A DNA stretch of 64,000 bases from Cymodocea nodosa (lineage: Eukaryota > Streptophyta > Magnoliopsida > Alismatales > Cymodoceaceae), in contig JAZBRI010000011.1 of the NCBI GenBank assembly GCA_036874045.1, positions 12,840,501 to 12,904,500 of the forward strand, in the 5' to 3' direction. The position numbers were made by a program, and so were the translations under genes. This document shows, in pieces, positions 22,181 through 44,251 of this stretch (positions within the stretch are counted from its first letter, which is position 1; each line of letters opens with the position of its first letter). The notes below the pieces were generated by a model. It saw only the letters and a list, made by a program, of their open reading frames with translations, was not told the DNA's origin and ran no database searches.

Positions 22181-23331
22181 TAGACATCACAAGATAAAAG
22201 ATTCAAATGGGGTTTGATCGATCATCACAAAGTTTGTGTGTTTCATGTTGCAGGCCTGTTTACGATGTCCTTGCAAAAATCTTGATTCAATCACGCAAGT
22301 CTCAAACGAAACCTTAGTTCTCGTGTTTTGATAGATACCGCTTCTAACAGAAGAAGATCATCAAAAGTTTGTTTCTACACCACACGCTGCCCCTCCAAGC
22401 CAAAAAAAAAAAACGTGATGCAAGTGATATGAGATTATGGTGCAGGTGATACATGTGTGTTTTTTTAATTATTCAGAGACAAGGGAGATATCAATCAAAC
22501 AGACTACTCGAGTCACTGTCGTTAAAACAATTTTGTGAAAATGATAGAAGAACTCGATCCAAGTCTACAAGCCGAATACTGTGATATGAGATTTCATGTG
22601 ATATCGATTTTTTCGTGGAAACATTTCATTCACATATCATACCACAAGTGCATGTAGAGCCATACCATACAAGCGATCCATTCTTGTCGATTTAAATTAT
22701 AAATTGAATATTTTGTGAATCACCCTCTTTTTCAGTGTAGCTAAGAAATATTTGCCTCTATGTCAAAAAAAATATCGATTGATTTGCATGCCAGTTTTAT
22801 TGCTTACATAGCACTGAAAAACCAAATTTCCAATAGCAAGTAAGCAAAAATAGTGGCATAGATGTAATTTAAAACTTTTTGAAAGCATGAAAACCAAAAA
22901 AACCCATTATGTAATTAAATCGTCTTTGGTTAAACCTAACGATGCACTTTTCTTAACCCATTTTAGCATAATAAGCACAATCCTAGGAACACCACAAGTT
23001 ATGGATTGTAACAATTACCAAAGAAAAGGAAGTGAAAAACAATCATAACAACAGTTTCTGCAGTGGTACTTTGCAAAAAGGTAGAGATTTACTTTATTAC
23101 CATCGCAGTCCTGAAGAAACAGTAAATATGTAGTACAATGGCGAGTCCGAGACAACTCGTTGATAACATCTACAAAAACTCCTCCGACATAAAGCACCAG
23201 CCACGTATCATGAAGACATACGCAAAACAGATAACAGCAGTGATCAATTTAAAATCATGAATTCAAGAGGAAGCTTCGGTCCATAATCTATGTGAATGTA
23301 CCGTGAACTTCGAGAAACGCAGATTCCTGGC
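22181..23331. other. Intergenic, 3' side of the V-ATPase gene
   Basis: The left part may hold further degraded Copia sequence. The right part should include the 3' UTR of the V-ATPase subunit c gene. No supported gene. Confidence 0.45.
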
Positions 23332-24730
23332 TTAGTCTGATCGAGATTGACCAGCACGGGACGAAAGGATAATGCCAACGATAAGGCCGTAGAGAGCAAG
23401 CGCCTCAGCAAAAATGAGGATAAGAATCATACCAACGAACAGTTTGGGCTGCTGTGCGTTAGCCCTGCAAGGGAGGAAATTATATGCGTTATTCATTTAG
23501 GTTGAGATTAATAAAGACTTGCCTGCGTTGATTAGAATTGACAAAATAAAACATGTTCAGAAGATAAAGAATGAGATAATGCTCCTTGATAACAAGACAA
23601 TCAGAAGAACGATGGAAAAATGGATGAAGTTAGAAGAAACTTAATCCATCGTGTTGCTTGGAGAATGTGATAAGGAATGCAAGTTGATATTTCATCGTGC
23701 CGTTTGGGAAGATGGGAAACAAGAACAAATACAACACAATAATAAAGGCTTTAGAGAAGATGAGAGAACTAATTACGGGGAAACAATAAACAAGCTACTG
23801 ACATCATCGATAAAAAAGAAAGATTTAATGATTTATGGAAATATTGAAGCACGTCAGACCCATGTCGAATGTAAATCTGCAGGCTTCCCTGTAAAGCAAG
23901 ATCCGGAAAAACTAAGATCGTTTTGATTAAAGAGGGAGAAAGTATTTGATTCCTCCATGAAAGGAAATATTAGATTTCAAGAGATCCGGAATAATGAAAG
24001 CCTCTACTTTCCAAGTGGGATACCATTCATGAAAGAGAAAAGCTTCCGAAAGTTTCGAACTAAACTGACAAAATAGAAGCAGGTAACGATCAAAAAGACA
24101 AGTCAACGCTATCAACCGATGAAACAGCAAGCATCTATCAAAAACTTGCAAAAACTCTACAAACACCACTGGATCTAATAGAAAGATATTCAAATCTCAA
24201 TCCCACCCTCAAACCCCCCCCCCCCCCTCCCACCAAAAAAAAAGGATCTCGACAAACCAATAGAAAGAAAACGAAAGATCACCTGACACCAGAATCACCA
24301 ACGATCCCGATCGCCATGCCAGCGGACAACCCAGCGAGACCACAAGCCAAGCCAGACGACAGATGTGCGTATCCATCGAAGAGGTAGTAAGCCTTAGCCT
24401 TAGGGTTGATCCCGGTGCTTATGATAACTGCAATGATTAACCCGTAGATACCAAGCACTCCCGCCATGACCACCGGCACGATCGACTTCATCACCAGCTC
24501 GGGTCTCATCACCCCCATCGACGCCACCCCCACGCCACTCTTCGCCGTGCCGTACGCAGCCCCCATACCTGACAAAAGCAAACGACAAAAGTAACAACGC
24601 GTCAAAACCAGAGGACACGGGAATTTCGAGATCGAGGGGGGTGTGATTCGTTACAAGCGAAGACGAGGGCGGACGCAGCGCCGAGGAAGCCGAAGAAGGG
24701 CGCTGTCTCATCACCGTTGAAGGTCGACAT
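23332..24730 (-). CDS. VHA-c: V-type proton ATPase 16 kDa proteolipid subunit c
   Basis: Three exons: 24,730-24,655, 24,568-24,283 and 23,464-23,332, giving 164 residues, the normal plant length. The protein has four transmembrane helices and forms the rotating proton-binding ring of the V0 sector in vacuolar, Golgi and endosomal membranes. Family blocks are all present: [19 protein letters not shown] at the N-terminus, [60 protein letters not shown] and, in helix 4, [11 protein letters not shown] with the essential proton-carrying Glu141. The 5' UTR (24,740-24,870) is pyrimidine-rich on the coding strand. Intron 2 contains a C homopolymer near 24,215-24,228. No damage to the coding sequence seen. 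Confidence 0.97.
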
Positions 24731-26477
24731 GTCGACGGAAGGAGGAGAAAACCCTAGATCTGGCTGGATTGGGGAAGTGGAAGGGAGGGAAGAGAGAGAA
24801 GAGTGGTGGAGGATGGAGGAGAGATTGCGAAGGGGAAAGGGGGGCGATGCGGATGCGATTGGAAATGGGGGAAGGCTTATAGAAAAAGACAAATATTTCG
24901 ATGGAATTACGAAATTGACCAATTGATTTAGGAAGAGGCATGGGAGTTGACAAGGGTAGTTGTGGAGTTTCCGGAGGTTCCCGTGAATGATTCGCTGGCT
25001 TTCAGGCGGATGGAATTGTCAATTGCATTTCCCATGTTGTTTTTTTTTTTAAATTCTTTTCGTTGGTTTTAGTTGAAAATGTGTAATATTATTTTTTAGG
25101 AGGGTATCGATCCTTAATCATTTGGGTAAAATGTGCAAGGTTTTGAATGCCTGACCTAATCCAATAACTCAGCAAAAATGTGTAATATTGTTGGAATTCG
25201 AATTTTATTTTGTTTTTTTTTTTTTTGCATGCGCGCCTGCAAATACACGCAAACTAATGATTTTTATTGATAATTATTATTTCTTAGGTTTTATTTCGAA
25301 ATATCTAGAAACGTTAGATATCTTTAAGGGTGTAGTACATAGTTACAAAGAAGAGAATTTGGATTTGAATATAAATAGAAATATTTAATCAATCTGAAAA
25401 AGTTAAATATTTTCAAATTATAATAGATATCTAAGATATCTTCAGAAATTAAAATCATAGTTGTAATATTCATCTGGTTAACATAAGGGTATTACAAGTT
25501 TAAAAGTATCTAAGATAATATCGTAGCATATGGGCTATTCTTAACATTTTTAAGATGTCCAACCAAAAACCCAATATTACTTCCAATGTAAAAGTTAATA
25601 AAGACAATATAATAAAAAATGTTGAATTTTAAGGAAGGAGTAATATTTGTTTAATTTAAATGAAGAATTTCCCATGCATTTATAAACACCGAAGAAAAAT
25701 CTATAACATCACCTTTTTCATCCAATATATTTATTTATCAAAAATTCCATTCATAACCTGAATTTACAACTTTGGACCACTTATTTCCTTGTTACAAGAA
25801 TGAATTTTTTAGGATGAAAATATCCCTCACCATAACTCAAAGTTGTCTTCTTCAGTTGTGTTAAAGAATAGTGAGCATTTCTTTCGTTTTGACTTTATAT
25901 ACTGATATTCCTAAATTCAAGACACATTTTTTAATATGTGATATGATATTGTGTGATGAGCATTGATGATACTCAATTCCTAAAGGAGGATAGCAATGAA
26001 ACATTGAATTTTTTTTACGGAGGCGGCAAAAATTTCCAGATGAGAAAAGAAAAGAAAAGGGATTCTTGTGATCGCTATTTGGTTTAAGATGAAAATATCG
26101 CTTCAGTGACTACATGTTTTATAATGGTAATTTTTTAGCCAACTTCAAAAATCAATATATATTTTTTACAATGAAAAGTAAAGATCAACTAGAGTGATAG
26201 TTGGGTTACATCTTCTTATTGGAAGACAAAAGATTAACCTGCAATCAGCAGTTGCAAGACTCCAATATATACTTCTAAGATGTACAGGATAAATATAAAA
26301 GAAAAAAAAAAAGAAAAAAAAAAGTGATGCATATACCCATGCTACATTGTATTACAACATATTCTACATGATCCTGCGTGCCAAGAATCATTGCAATAAC
26401 ATTAGTATAACCCTAATGAAAGCCAGCTGATCTAAGAAACCTTCTGATGGCGGTAGAGATGCTGCTTCTGTAATCGA
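24731..26477. other. Intergenic between the V-ATPase c and BTB genes
   Basis: About 250 bp of 5' leader and promoter for the V-ATPase gene, then AT-rich DNA, then the 3' UTR of the BTB gene. T runs at 25,042-25,052 and 25,200-25,216. No recognisable gene or transposon protein. Confidence 0.5.
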
Positions 26478-29400
26478 TCACAGAGGTTTCCAAACCGTCA
26501 ACAGTTCTTGAAACATATCAACCACTAGTTCCCTATCGGCCTGACGGAAGAAGCTACTGATCTCCTCTCTGACATCGTAGATCTTTCCAAAGTCGAACAA
26601 GTATGCCAGGGATCCCTTCTTCAGATTATTGAGTTGATACAACCACGCCACTTGAAGCCTCTCAAGTACATTATTTGAGTTGATGTCCTCCAACAAGCTC
26701 TCCTCGCAGCTCTCCTTGAGGTCCGGAAGGTCATATTTGTTTGCCGCACCAAGCAATGCAAGGCGGTGCTTCCAGAACTCCTCATGCTTTATGTTCCCAT
26801 AGATGTAGCTGAGAAGTACTGTACATGATTCGAGGGACATGTCGTTTATTTCGATGGTGGATGATTCCTTTTCCTTTAAGTCGTGCACAAACATACTCTC
26901 AAAAACTGGTGAGCTTGCAGCCAGAACAGCTTTGTGAGCTTTAAGCATACCCTGGTCTGTGACAATAATGACATCCGTATGTATGCTCTCTTCAAGCATC
27001 CGACTGAGGCATCTCAAGGAACTTTTACCGACAAGGGATTGCAACCCTACCTCAGATGGCCAGATAGAAAGAGCCTCGCCATCCTGGGTTCCAAAAGGAA
27101 GTGAATCATGAATAAACGGATACAGCTTTCAACAATAAGAAGTGACAGAGAATCACGGTTAAAAAATGCCAATAGGGTTGAAGTTTTTAGGCCTGACAGA
27201 TCAATTGACACAATAAATGTTACGCAATGATATCTTTAACTCCAGAAAAATTACGAGGCTCAAAATGGTCGATTACATTTAAAGGAGATATCTTTATATC
27301 CAGAAACTCCACATCAATGATGAACCTGCCATGAAATGTAGAATCAATAGGCCACACAAAGTCGTCACTTGTCCGAAGTAGTCTCTCATGAACTACATTT
27401 AAAAATTACAACCGGTCAGCAGCTAACTATAAGATTAGTGAGACTATATTATAAAAGCAGCAAGGCACAACCACTTCTTCGAAAATATTGTAAAAGTTAC
27501 AGAAAAATAACAGTGAGAAAAATAGAGTGCTTAATAGAATAATGGCAAACTGATATTTATCATGATCTACAATAATCAAATCACAAAAAATCAGAAAGTT
27601 GATGAGGGGAAATGTTTTAAAATCAGAAAATCGATAAGAGAAATATTTTGGTAAATAGCCAAAGCAATAGGAGAACAAGTAGTCTTCGAAATTTCAATTG
27701 TAAAGAAATAAATTATTCTATCCAATCTCAAAAAAACGCAATCCATCATTTTTGGTGCATCTAATAAATGGTCAAATAGACTTTACTTTTACATAAGTCT
27801 GCTTGTAGAATATATCCTCGCACATAAAACTCCAGGTTCTGATAGAGAAGTAAGCATGAAGTTAACAATCAACATAAAAATTCTCTTTTTTTGAACAGCA
27901 ACCAATCAATCATTAAAATAAAAAAAAAAGGCACACAGACTTCTCAGGAAGATAAGCACAGCAAAACAAACCAACACAGAACTTAACGCGGAATAGAAAA
28001 CAAAGGGTTAAAACAGACACCAGGTCAAAACAAGACAGAGAGAATGCCATACATGCACAGGGGCACCCTGGCCCAAACTGAACATCATGACAATAGAAGT
28101 GAACTCCTCATAAGCTCATCCAGCCCTGCTTGAGCTGCCAAGACCCATGTCCAGCCAATCAGTGGCCCTGCAACATGCTCCTGCCAATCCAAGGAAGGTA
28201 GCTCCTTTCTCCTGAAGACCCTCCTATTCCTATTCAACCATCTGAACCACCAGCAATCCAACTGAAGAACTACCCACACCCATCCTCTATGGCCCTGGAA
28301 CTTAGAACCTTGAAACCACTCCACCCAAAATGACTACACTCTACTAAAATGTCGCCACACTGGGCCAAATATGGATAAACCTAGACCTGTAGATAAACAA
28401 GGAGAGTAGGCAGGTGTAATCCAAAAACTTAATAACAGTGGCATTCCATTAAAAAAAGGGATATCCTAGATCAATCCAGCCTGATGACTCACATAACACT
28501 CGTAAACCTTAACACGCAGCAAGGCTGCAATCCTGAAAAGATCAGAAAAGTATACCTTTAGAGGAGCAGCAACCAACCAACAATCATCCCAAAAAAACTA
28601 CCCACTTTCCATCCTCAATCCTCGTAGAACATCCCATTTGTACCACCTCAACTGCCTCTAGAACATCCCTTCCAAATCCCCTTTGACAACCTACCCAAAT
28701 TTCCATAACCCAACCTACCCCCATACCATTTTGCCAGAACAACCTTCTACAACAAGACCACACCCCCATTCCCCCATTCCCCCATTCAAGAAATGCCACA
28801 ACCATTTCCCAAGTAGTGGCAGGTTGAGACGAATTTTAGAGGTAAACCATTGAGAGGGGAGGAAATCATGTTGCTAACTCTGCATCATGGGGTTAAGGCA
28901 TTTATTGCTCTTCTTCTTGTTCTTATCTTTGATATTATAGATGATATGTTGTCCATATTAACTTGAAAGGAGCAATGAAAAGCCAACACTTAATACAAGT
29001 GGAACAAGGAAGAACTTTTACCACCTTACCGTACAATCTAATATTTAAAAAAGAACATGCAATCATTTATCATTGTGTAAACTTCTTGCATCTTCTCTCC
29101 ATTCTCCTAATTCTTTATGAAAAAGTGAGTATGACCCAAGGGTTCTCCTAATTGCTTATGTGCATGTGAGTACACCTAAGAATGCCACTAGTTGTTTACA
29201 TGAATATTTAATATGTAGGAAATTTCCCTAAAATGCATTCAGGCGTAATAGTTGACTGGACAATGAAAATAACATAATTATTTGAGTTTTTATGAATTCA
29301 GAAGCAAGAAATGGATCTATGGAATTGACAAATACCAAATCCATAGACGTCTCCCAAACATTTCCCAACACCTGTCACTTGTCAAAAGTATGGTTGGTTT

Positions 29401-31532
29401 TGCAACAATGATCACACTAGCAAGTATCACAACCTCACCCTAAAGATCAACCACGATCATGAGCATAATCACAAGTCAAAGATACATTGAAGTGATAATG
29501 ATTTGAATTTCTATGAATTCAGAAGTAAGAAATGGATCTATGAAATTACCAAATATCAGATTCATTGAGGTCTCCTAAACATGTCTTAACACGTCACTTG
29601 TCAAAAGTATGGTTGCTCCACTACAGCAATTACACTGACAAGTGTCACGGCCTCACCCTAAAGATCAACCATGATCATGAGCACAACCACAAGTCAAAGT
29701 AAGTATTGAAGTAAAGGTACTAACTCGGCACCTAAAATCTAAGTATGAATCTATGACACAAGTTCTAGGTAGTGTCCAATCAGAAAAATTGCTACTATCA
29801 ACTATTCTCAGCATTGTTTCATTTGGAGAAGTCAACTACATATAGTGCTCAAAGAGTTGTGTAAAACTCTAGAATTGATCATTCCTCTTGTCGATATGTA
29901 AGAAGTTATTCATAGTTCTTATAGACACTTAGCAATATTTTTCCATTGCCATAAGTGTTACATGATGTATCCTAAACATTCTCAATCAACTTGAATACCA
30001 CAAAAACTCAGAATATATTCTCTTTCATATTGTTCACCAATGATGAAACCACAACACAATCGACAAGAAACCAAACTTTAATAAAAAACCTAAGGGTTAT
30101 CTTTAATACATTTGACACATGATACGGTTCTCACTTGATTGAACCCCAACGCCTTCTGGAGGTACACAAGCAATAGGTACTCACCTTGCATTGCCGTAAC
30201 AACACTAGACCCATTATTGAATAGAATTAGACCCCCTCCCCCTATATTAGGAAATGGAGGTAAGAGTTTTGATGGTTTGCCCAATGGTGTAGATGGTGGA
30301 AGCATAGTTTCAAGAGACCAAGCACCCAAACGGTAAGCTAGGGTGCCTTTCTCCAATTTGCTCCTAAGGCATTTGCAAATTTACTCAAATGCCTAATGAT
30401 ATTTACGTTTTTCCATTGAACATTGACATTATCATTTACCCCCTCCTTCTCTCTTCCATCAAATAAATTTTCCCTGAAGAACAGGGTCAACAGTCACTCC
30501 CCCATTCTATTTGTCTGCATACACCACACCCTCCATCCATCATTCAATCGTCCACCTCCCAACCTCTATTTCACCTCCCTTCCAGATCAACATATTAGGA
30601 AATATGGCGACAACATCAACAGAGAAGTAGCTGACATTAGAAAGATGCCAAGGCTTCATATCCGAGATTGAAGATTGGTTAGAAGAGAATCCCTACATCA
30701 CCCATATGATGTCTGTGTGTATTGCTGGCATTTTTGAAAACTTAGACTGATGGAGAAGTGTTCTTGCCAAACAAAGTCGACATCTTCCATGAAGAATAAA
30801 GGCTACAGTAGAAAATGAGGTTGGAGTAGAAGAGAGTAATTCTAGGGTGCATTTGGAGTTGTAATAGGTCTCGCCAAAGACACCCTAATTCAATTTTTAC
30901 CCCTAGTCATACTTCAGTCTACCAAACACTTGCTAGCACTTCAGTCTTCACAATAACCAAAATGTTAAATATTTACTTCAACGAAAACTTACGAATCCAC
31001 TTGACGACCATGCACAAACTAAAAAAACAGTAATAAAGTTACAAAATTTTCAAACCCTCGGGACCAAATGATCTATTCGAATAATAATCCACACAAAAGA
31101 ACAAAAAAAAACGGCGAGAAAGTTTGAGGATTCAGAAAGGAATACCAGGCGAAATATATGGGCGGCGACCAGGGCCGACGTTGGAGACCCGGAGGACGAA
31201 CCTAGCAATGGGTGGTTGCTCCTTGGAGAGGCGGGACACCTCGGGAAACAGCCGGATGTACGTGTACCGGTTCTTCTCCACCGACAGAAACCTAATCGTA
31301 CAAGGGAAAAAAAAAAAGCACAATCGATCGATGAAGAATAGTGCGTTGGAATATTTTGATCGTCGACTTCAGAGGTGGGGAGGGCTGCGCACCAGTTCCA
31401 CAGGCCGATCTTGAAGGAGTCAGATCGGCGGTAGGAGGAGTGACCGAAGCCGTCAATCCTCCACTGAGCCAGCCGGGAGATGGTCTCCACCTTTGAGTCG
31501 GAGACGGCGGTGCTGCTGCTGTTAGCCATCAT
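26478..31532 (-). CDS. BTB/POZ domain protein with N-terminal MATH-like region (At1g21780 type)
   Basis: Four exons: 31,532-31,393, 31,291-31,146, 27,392-27,277 and 27,083-26,478, 335 residues; the Arabidopsis relative is slightly shorter. The N-terminal region (about residues 10-133) begins KVETISRLAQWRIDGFG and contains LFPEVSRLSKEQPPIA and FVLRVSNVGPGRRPYISP, a MATH-like fold. The BTB domain is in exon 4 (about residues 165-265): HTDVIIVTDQGMLKAHKAVL, ASSPVFESMF, LSYIYGNI. A conserved C-terminal part follows (LYQLNNLKKGSL, FFRQADRELVVDMFQELL). Proteins of this type act as substrate adaptors for CUL3 ubiquitin ligases. The third-intron position on the transcript is ordinary, but intron 2 is 3.75 kb and holds repeats. 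A second ATG directly follows the first. Confidence 0.95.
27890..28330 (-). mobile_element. 3' end of an L1-type LINE, in BTB intron 2
   Basis: Reading leftward, the open frame 28,324-28,085 contains WFRWLNRNRRVFRRKEL, the Trp-rich 'WxxRNxRxF' block found after the zinc-binding region at the C-terminal end of plant L1 ORF2 proteins. A T run on the plus strand near 27,889-27,895 would be the poly(A) tail. The element is 5'-truncated, as usual for LINEs. Confidence 0.6.
28764..28793. repeat. Short tandem repeat (CCCCCATT)n
   Basis: Three to four copies of an 8-base unit in BTB intron 2. Confidence 0.8.
29281..29720. repeat. Diverged tandem duplication, about 221 bp x 2, in BTB intron 2
   Basis: The units start at 29,281 and 29,502. 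Shared blocks in the same order include TATGAATTCAGAAG, AAGAAATGGATCTATG, CACTTGTCAAAAGTATGGTT and CCTCACCCTAAAGATCAACC. The copies differ at many single positions and a few indels. No coding potential. Confidence 0.85.
30090..30356 (-). other. Unrecognised 88-codon open frame in BTB intron 2
   Basis: Open frame with a Gly/Pro-rich middle (PFPNIGGGGLILFNNGSSVV). I do not recognise the family. It lies within intron 2 on the same strand as the host gene and may be a transposon or pseudogene relic, or chance. Confidence 0.25.
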
Positions 31533-32891
31533 GACTACTCCGCCCGCGCTTCACGATGGGCAGGGTAGGGCAGCGTCGATGGCATGCGCGGCAAACACGA
31601 GGTGCCACGATTTTCGCAGGGGCAGAGAGAAACGTACGGATAAGTGTGCTTAGGACCGAATAAGAAGGCAATCGTAGTAGTTTGACTTATTTAGCCTACG
31701 GCAATTATATTTATAATTTTTATTAAGATTTAAATGTTAGCATGCGTAAATATTATTATAAAAAAAATATAAGAGAACCTTGCGCTTGTGGTCTGAGTTG
31801 ATAAGGATTTCGTTGAAATTTTGGGACGAGACTTTTAACATCTTTAAAAATGTACAAATTTAGACTCTGCTTATGATTTTCAGCTTGATAATTTAAATCT
31901 ACTTCGAAAAATAATTTAGGCAGTTTCATCTACCCATTGCTTACCAGCCAACGACGACCTCCCCAGACGTTCGACCAAAACCCACAGCATACATCCATAC
32001 ACTCCTCCTTTCCATTGGTTTTAAGGTTATTTGCCTAGTTAATTTTACGTTGCTTCTAGTTTTTTTTAGGTGATACTTATAATTTGTTGGTGATTTGTGC
32101 TGGGTTTCATATCTTCTTCGCATTCACGCACGAAATGCCGGTTGACAATAGAACTAGATCGTTTGACGACGTTCAGAACATGAGAGTCTCTCTGATTTTA
32201 GCTCTTTGCCATCCAGCTCCACCCTGTATATAAACACGAAGAATAGAAGTGCTTCTTCTTCCTGGATGAATCATGAATCTAAATCTTATTCAATAAGCAT
32301 GTGTCATGTATGGAAGTGTGCTTATACTAGTTGGATTATCTGTAACCTCTTTGTGATCCATCTTTCAATGGAATAGGATTTATTCCAGTCAAAAAAAACA
32401 CTCGATACATTCTACTTCGATCAGAAGGTCTCAAACAAAAGCCTATGTTCCAAGGTCTCACACCAAAAAAAACTCCCAAAACAATCAACGGATAATCAAT
32501 TACATCAAAAATCATACAGCCTTTACGAAATCAGCAGCTCATGTTTAGCAACACATCTCATCATTCATTTGTTACACATAGTCAGCAATGATCCGGAATC
32601 TCTATTCTATTGCACAATCGGCAAGTATATTTGCCCTTTCCTTTGGTTACTCCAGGAGGTCCATGTGTCTTCCTTTCTGAAGTTGATTCTCATGTTCGAG
32701 GGCAATCTATCTGAAACCATAGCTGTGCACATATGAAATCTGATTTATATCCCGTATTGCCGAATGACGCTACCGTAGGCTCTTCATTGTAGATATAATC
32801 AACCAGCAGCTCAACCTTTGAGCTTTGTTAGCACCTCACGAGATCATAAACTCCCTCACTTTTTTCACGCAAAGACTAATATAAAGAAATT
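31533..32891. other. Intergenic between the BTB and RPB2 genes
   Basis: BTB promoter/5' UTR at the left and RPB2 3' UTR at the right. At about 32,230-32,396 a stretch ends in AATGGAATAGGATTTATTCC and an A run, which could be the 3' end of a retroposed sequence (plus strand); this is weak. No gene seen. Confidence 0.45.
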
Positions 32892-42121
<9,230 letters not shown>

Positions 42122-44251
42122 AGAGATCGATTTGCAAGCCCTAGGTGTACTCCGTGCTCAATTCAAACAAGAGAGACGTGAGATTCGAAGGGAAGGTAGG
42201 ACTATTTTGTCGAGGACGGGAGGGAAGATTGTCCCCCCGACAGCAAGGGCGGAAAGAAGAAACGAAAGACGAAGCAGGTGGAGCTTATTTATAGACGGAG
42301 ATGTGTGGTACGGTCACCTCCTATTTCTACCTCGTTGCTCTTCGGGCGGCCCGAGACCTTGCGGTGAACGTGCAGTTGGTGTTCGGGCGGTTTCCCCACA
42401 GCCGAGATGATATCAATTTCCAAAAATATTAATAAATAAGGTATCGAAATGAAATATTATTAAATTTCAACGTTTACGTTTGGAATCACAATAATTACAT
42501 TTATTTGTTAAATATCATCATATTATAAGTAATGTTTAGATTGGAAGATCTACGCAATATGTCAAATAAAGAAATGTAATGTTAGATCAAGGGTATCTAT
42601 TGATAGAAGAAGACACGATGATTTTTTTTATGTACTATTTTGTCGGGAGGAATTACACGTATAGATGTTTTTTTCTTTTTCCAACATTCATCAATAGTAA
42701 TTGAAATTTGACACTATGTCTGTTATTATATGACCTTTATATATTTATTTTATTATCTACTAACTTCAACTCTGTACAATCATTAGAATTGAAGCTGATG
42801 TCAAACAAATACTACCTGTATTAGTATTTTTATAGTTTTCAATATTTTAAATTTTTTCACCACTAATTTAAACTATAATATCTTAGCAAAAATCATGATA
42901 TTTATTTACTCAAAATACAGACGGTGATATTTATAATAATATTTAAAATTATTAACTTGACTCGCTAAGCTCGTGTGCCTTGGAATTCTCCCGATAAATT
43001 GCGTAATTGTGGGCATAATAGAATTCATCACAACTTATACATAAGAACTAATTATAAGATATGCAAGTAATATTTTTAAATTGTAATGTATTTCTGTTAA
43101 TAAACATACATATCATAAGAATATAAAAATAAGCTAAAATCACAATTTAAAAAATCATAAAAAATGTTTTACGATTTCTACGTTAGTGACTTGAAACTAA
43201 CTGTTGAGAATTAGAACGATCATATTCAAACTTTAAATGAATCTTAAGTTCCAAGATATGTTAAACACGAATGACACAATATTAGCAAACATAGTTGTGA
43301 TAGAACATGAGGTATAACTTCTCTTAGGAGTGTGAACGACTTCTCTCAAAGTTGATGAAAATATTACTACAATAACTAATGATCCTTCTTCCAACTACTT
43401 GAACTCACCTCGTAGTAAAAACCCTTCATCTGCACGAGAGAAGAGAGAAAACTTCGTTAGATTTTAGACGAGCAAAGGCCGTCGCATGAGAGGATTCGAT
43501 AATCGACTCTGTGCTCATTACTCAGACATCATCACATGATGATTTTTTGTCGAAAAGAGTTGACCACGTGAGGAAGTGAAAGAAAATGAAAAGTTATGTT
43601 CAATTGTTTGCGAAGAGGAGGAGGAGGTGGTGTTTGATCGATTTTAATAGAGAATAAGGTAATTTCTCGTCAAATGGATTGTTGAATTGCGTATCATCAG
43701 ACTCGTATTCTATTGTAAAAAAAAAGAACATTTGATGGAAGAAGAAGAGAAAAAGAAAGAAAGAAAATAAAATAGAAGAAGAAAAAACAATGAATGTAAT
43801 GGGAATGGAAGAAAATGTAAAAAATATTTTCTAAAAATTGGAAAATATTTTTTAGATATTTATTTAAAATAATATATTTCAAAGATTTATTTACAATATT
43901 AAATTATCAAATATTAATTAAATTACAAAAAAATTATAAAATAATATTACCTTAACAAATAAACGTCACTTTTAAATTTCTTTTTTTTTTTTTCGCTAGA
44001 GTTTCTTCTTCCTGTCAGCTTCGATTTGAAATGGATATTTCGACGAGGAAAAGAGTGGGAGATGGGAACAAAAAGGCACAGCAAAAGCTGACGCATTTGG
44101 ACCACCTCTCGACAAGGAGAGGAGGAGGAGGAGGAGGAGGAGGGAGAGGAGGCAACGGGCGGAAAACCAGACCATACCAAAACCCTCGTCTCTGTTGCCG
44201 CTGATCGTCCTGCTCCTCCTCCTACGCCACCCTGATCTCAACCAGACCACA
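42122..44251. other. Shared upstream region of RPB2 and the CBS/PB1 gene (head-to-head)
   Basis: The first 280 bases are GC-richer and should hold the RPB2 5' UTR and core promoter. The middle is AT-rich without recognisable genes. The last 150 bases include a GGA microsatellite (about 44,117-44,150), probably 5' UTR of the CBS/PB1 gene. An in-frame ATG at 44,195 lies upstream of the chosen start. Confidence 0.5.

Noticed and set aside
22181-23331. Search for a further gene between the Copia fragment and the V-ATPase gene
   Set aside because: Only short frames with no motif or splice support.
24717-24926. Open frame on the plus strand opposite the V-ATPase 5' leader
   Set aside because: It comes from a purine-rich complement of the CT-rich 5' UTR; low complexity and no family match.
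28584-28805. 73-residue Gly/Trp-rich frame in BTB intron 2
   Set aside because: Low complexity, overlaps the (CCCCCATT)n repeat; no domain.
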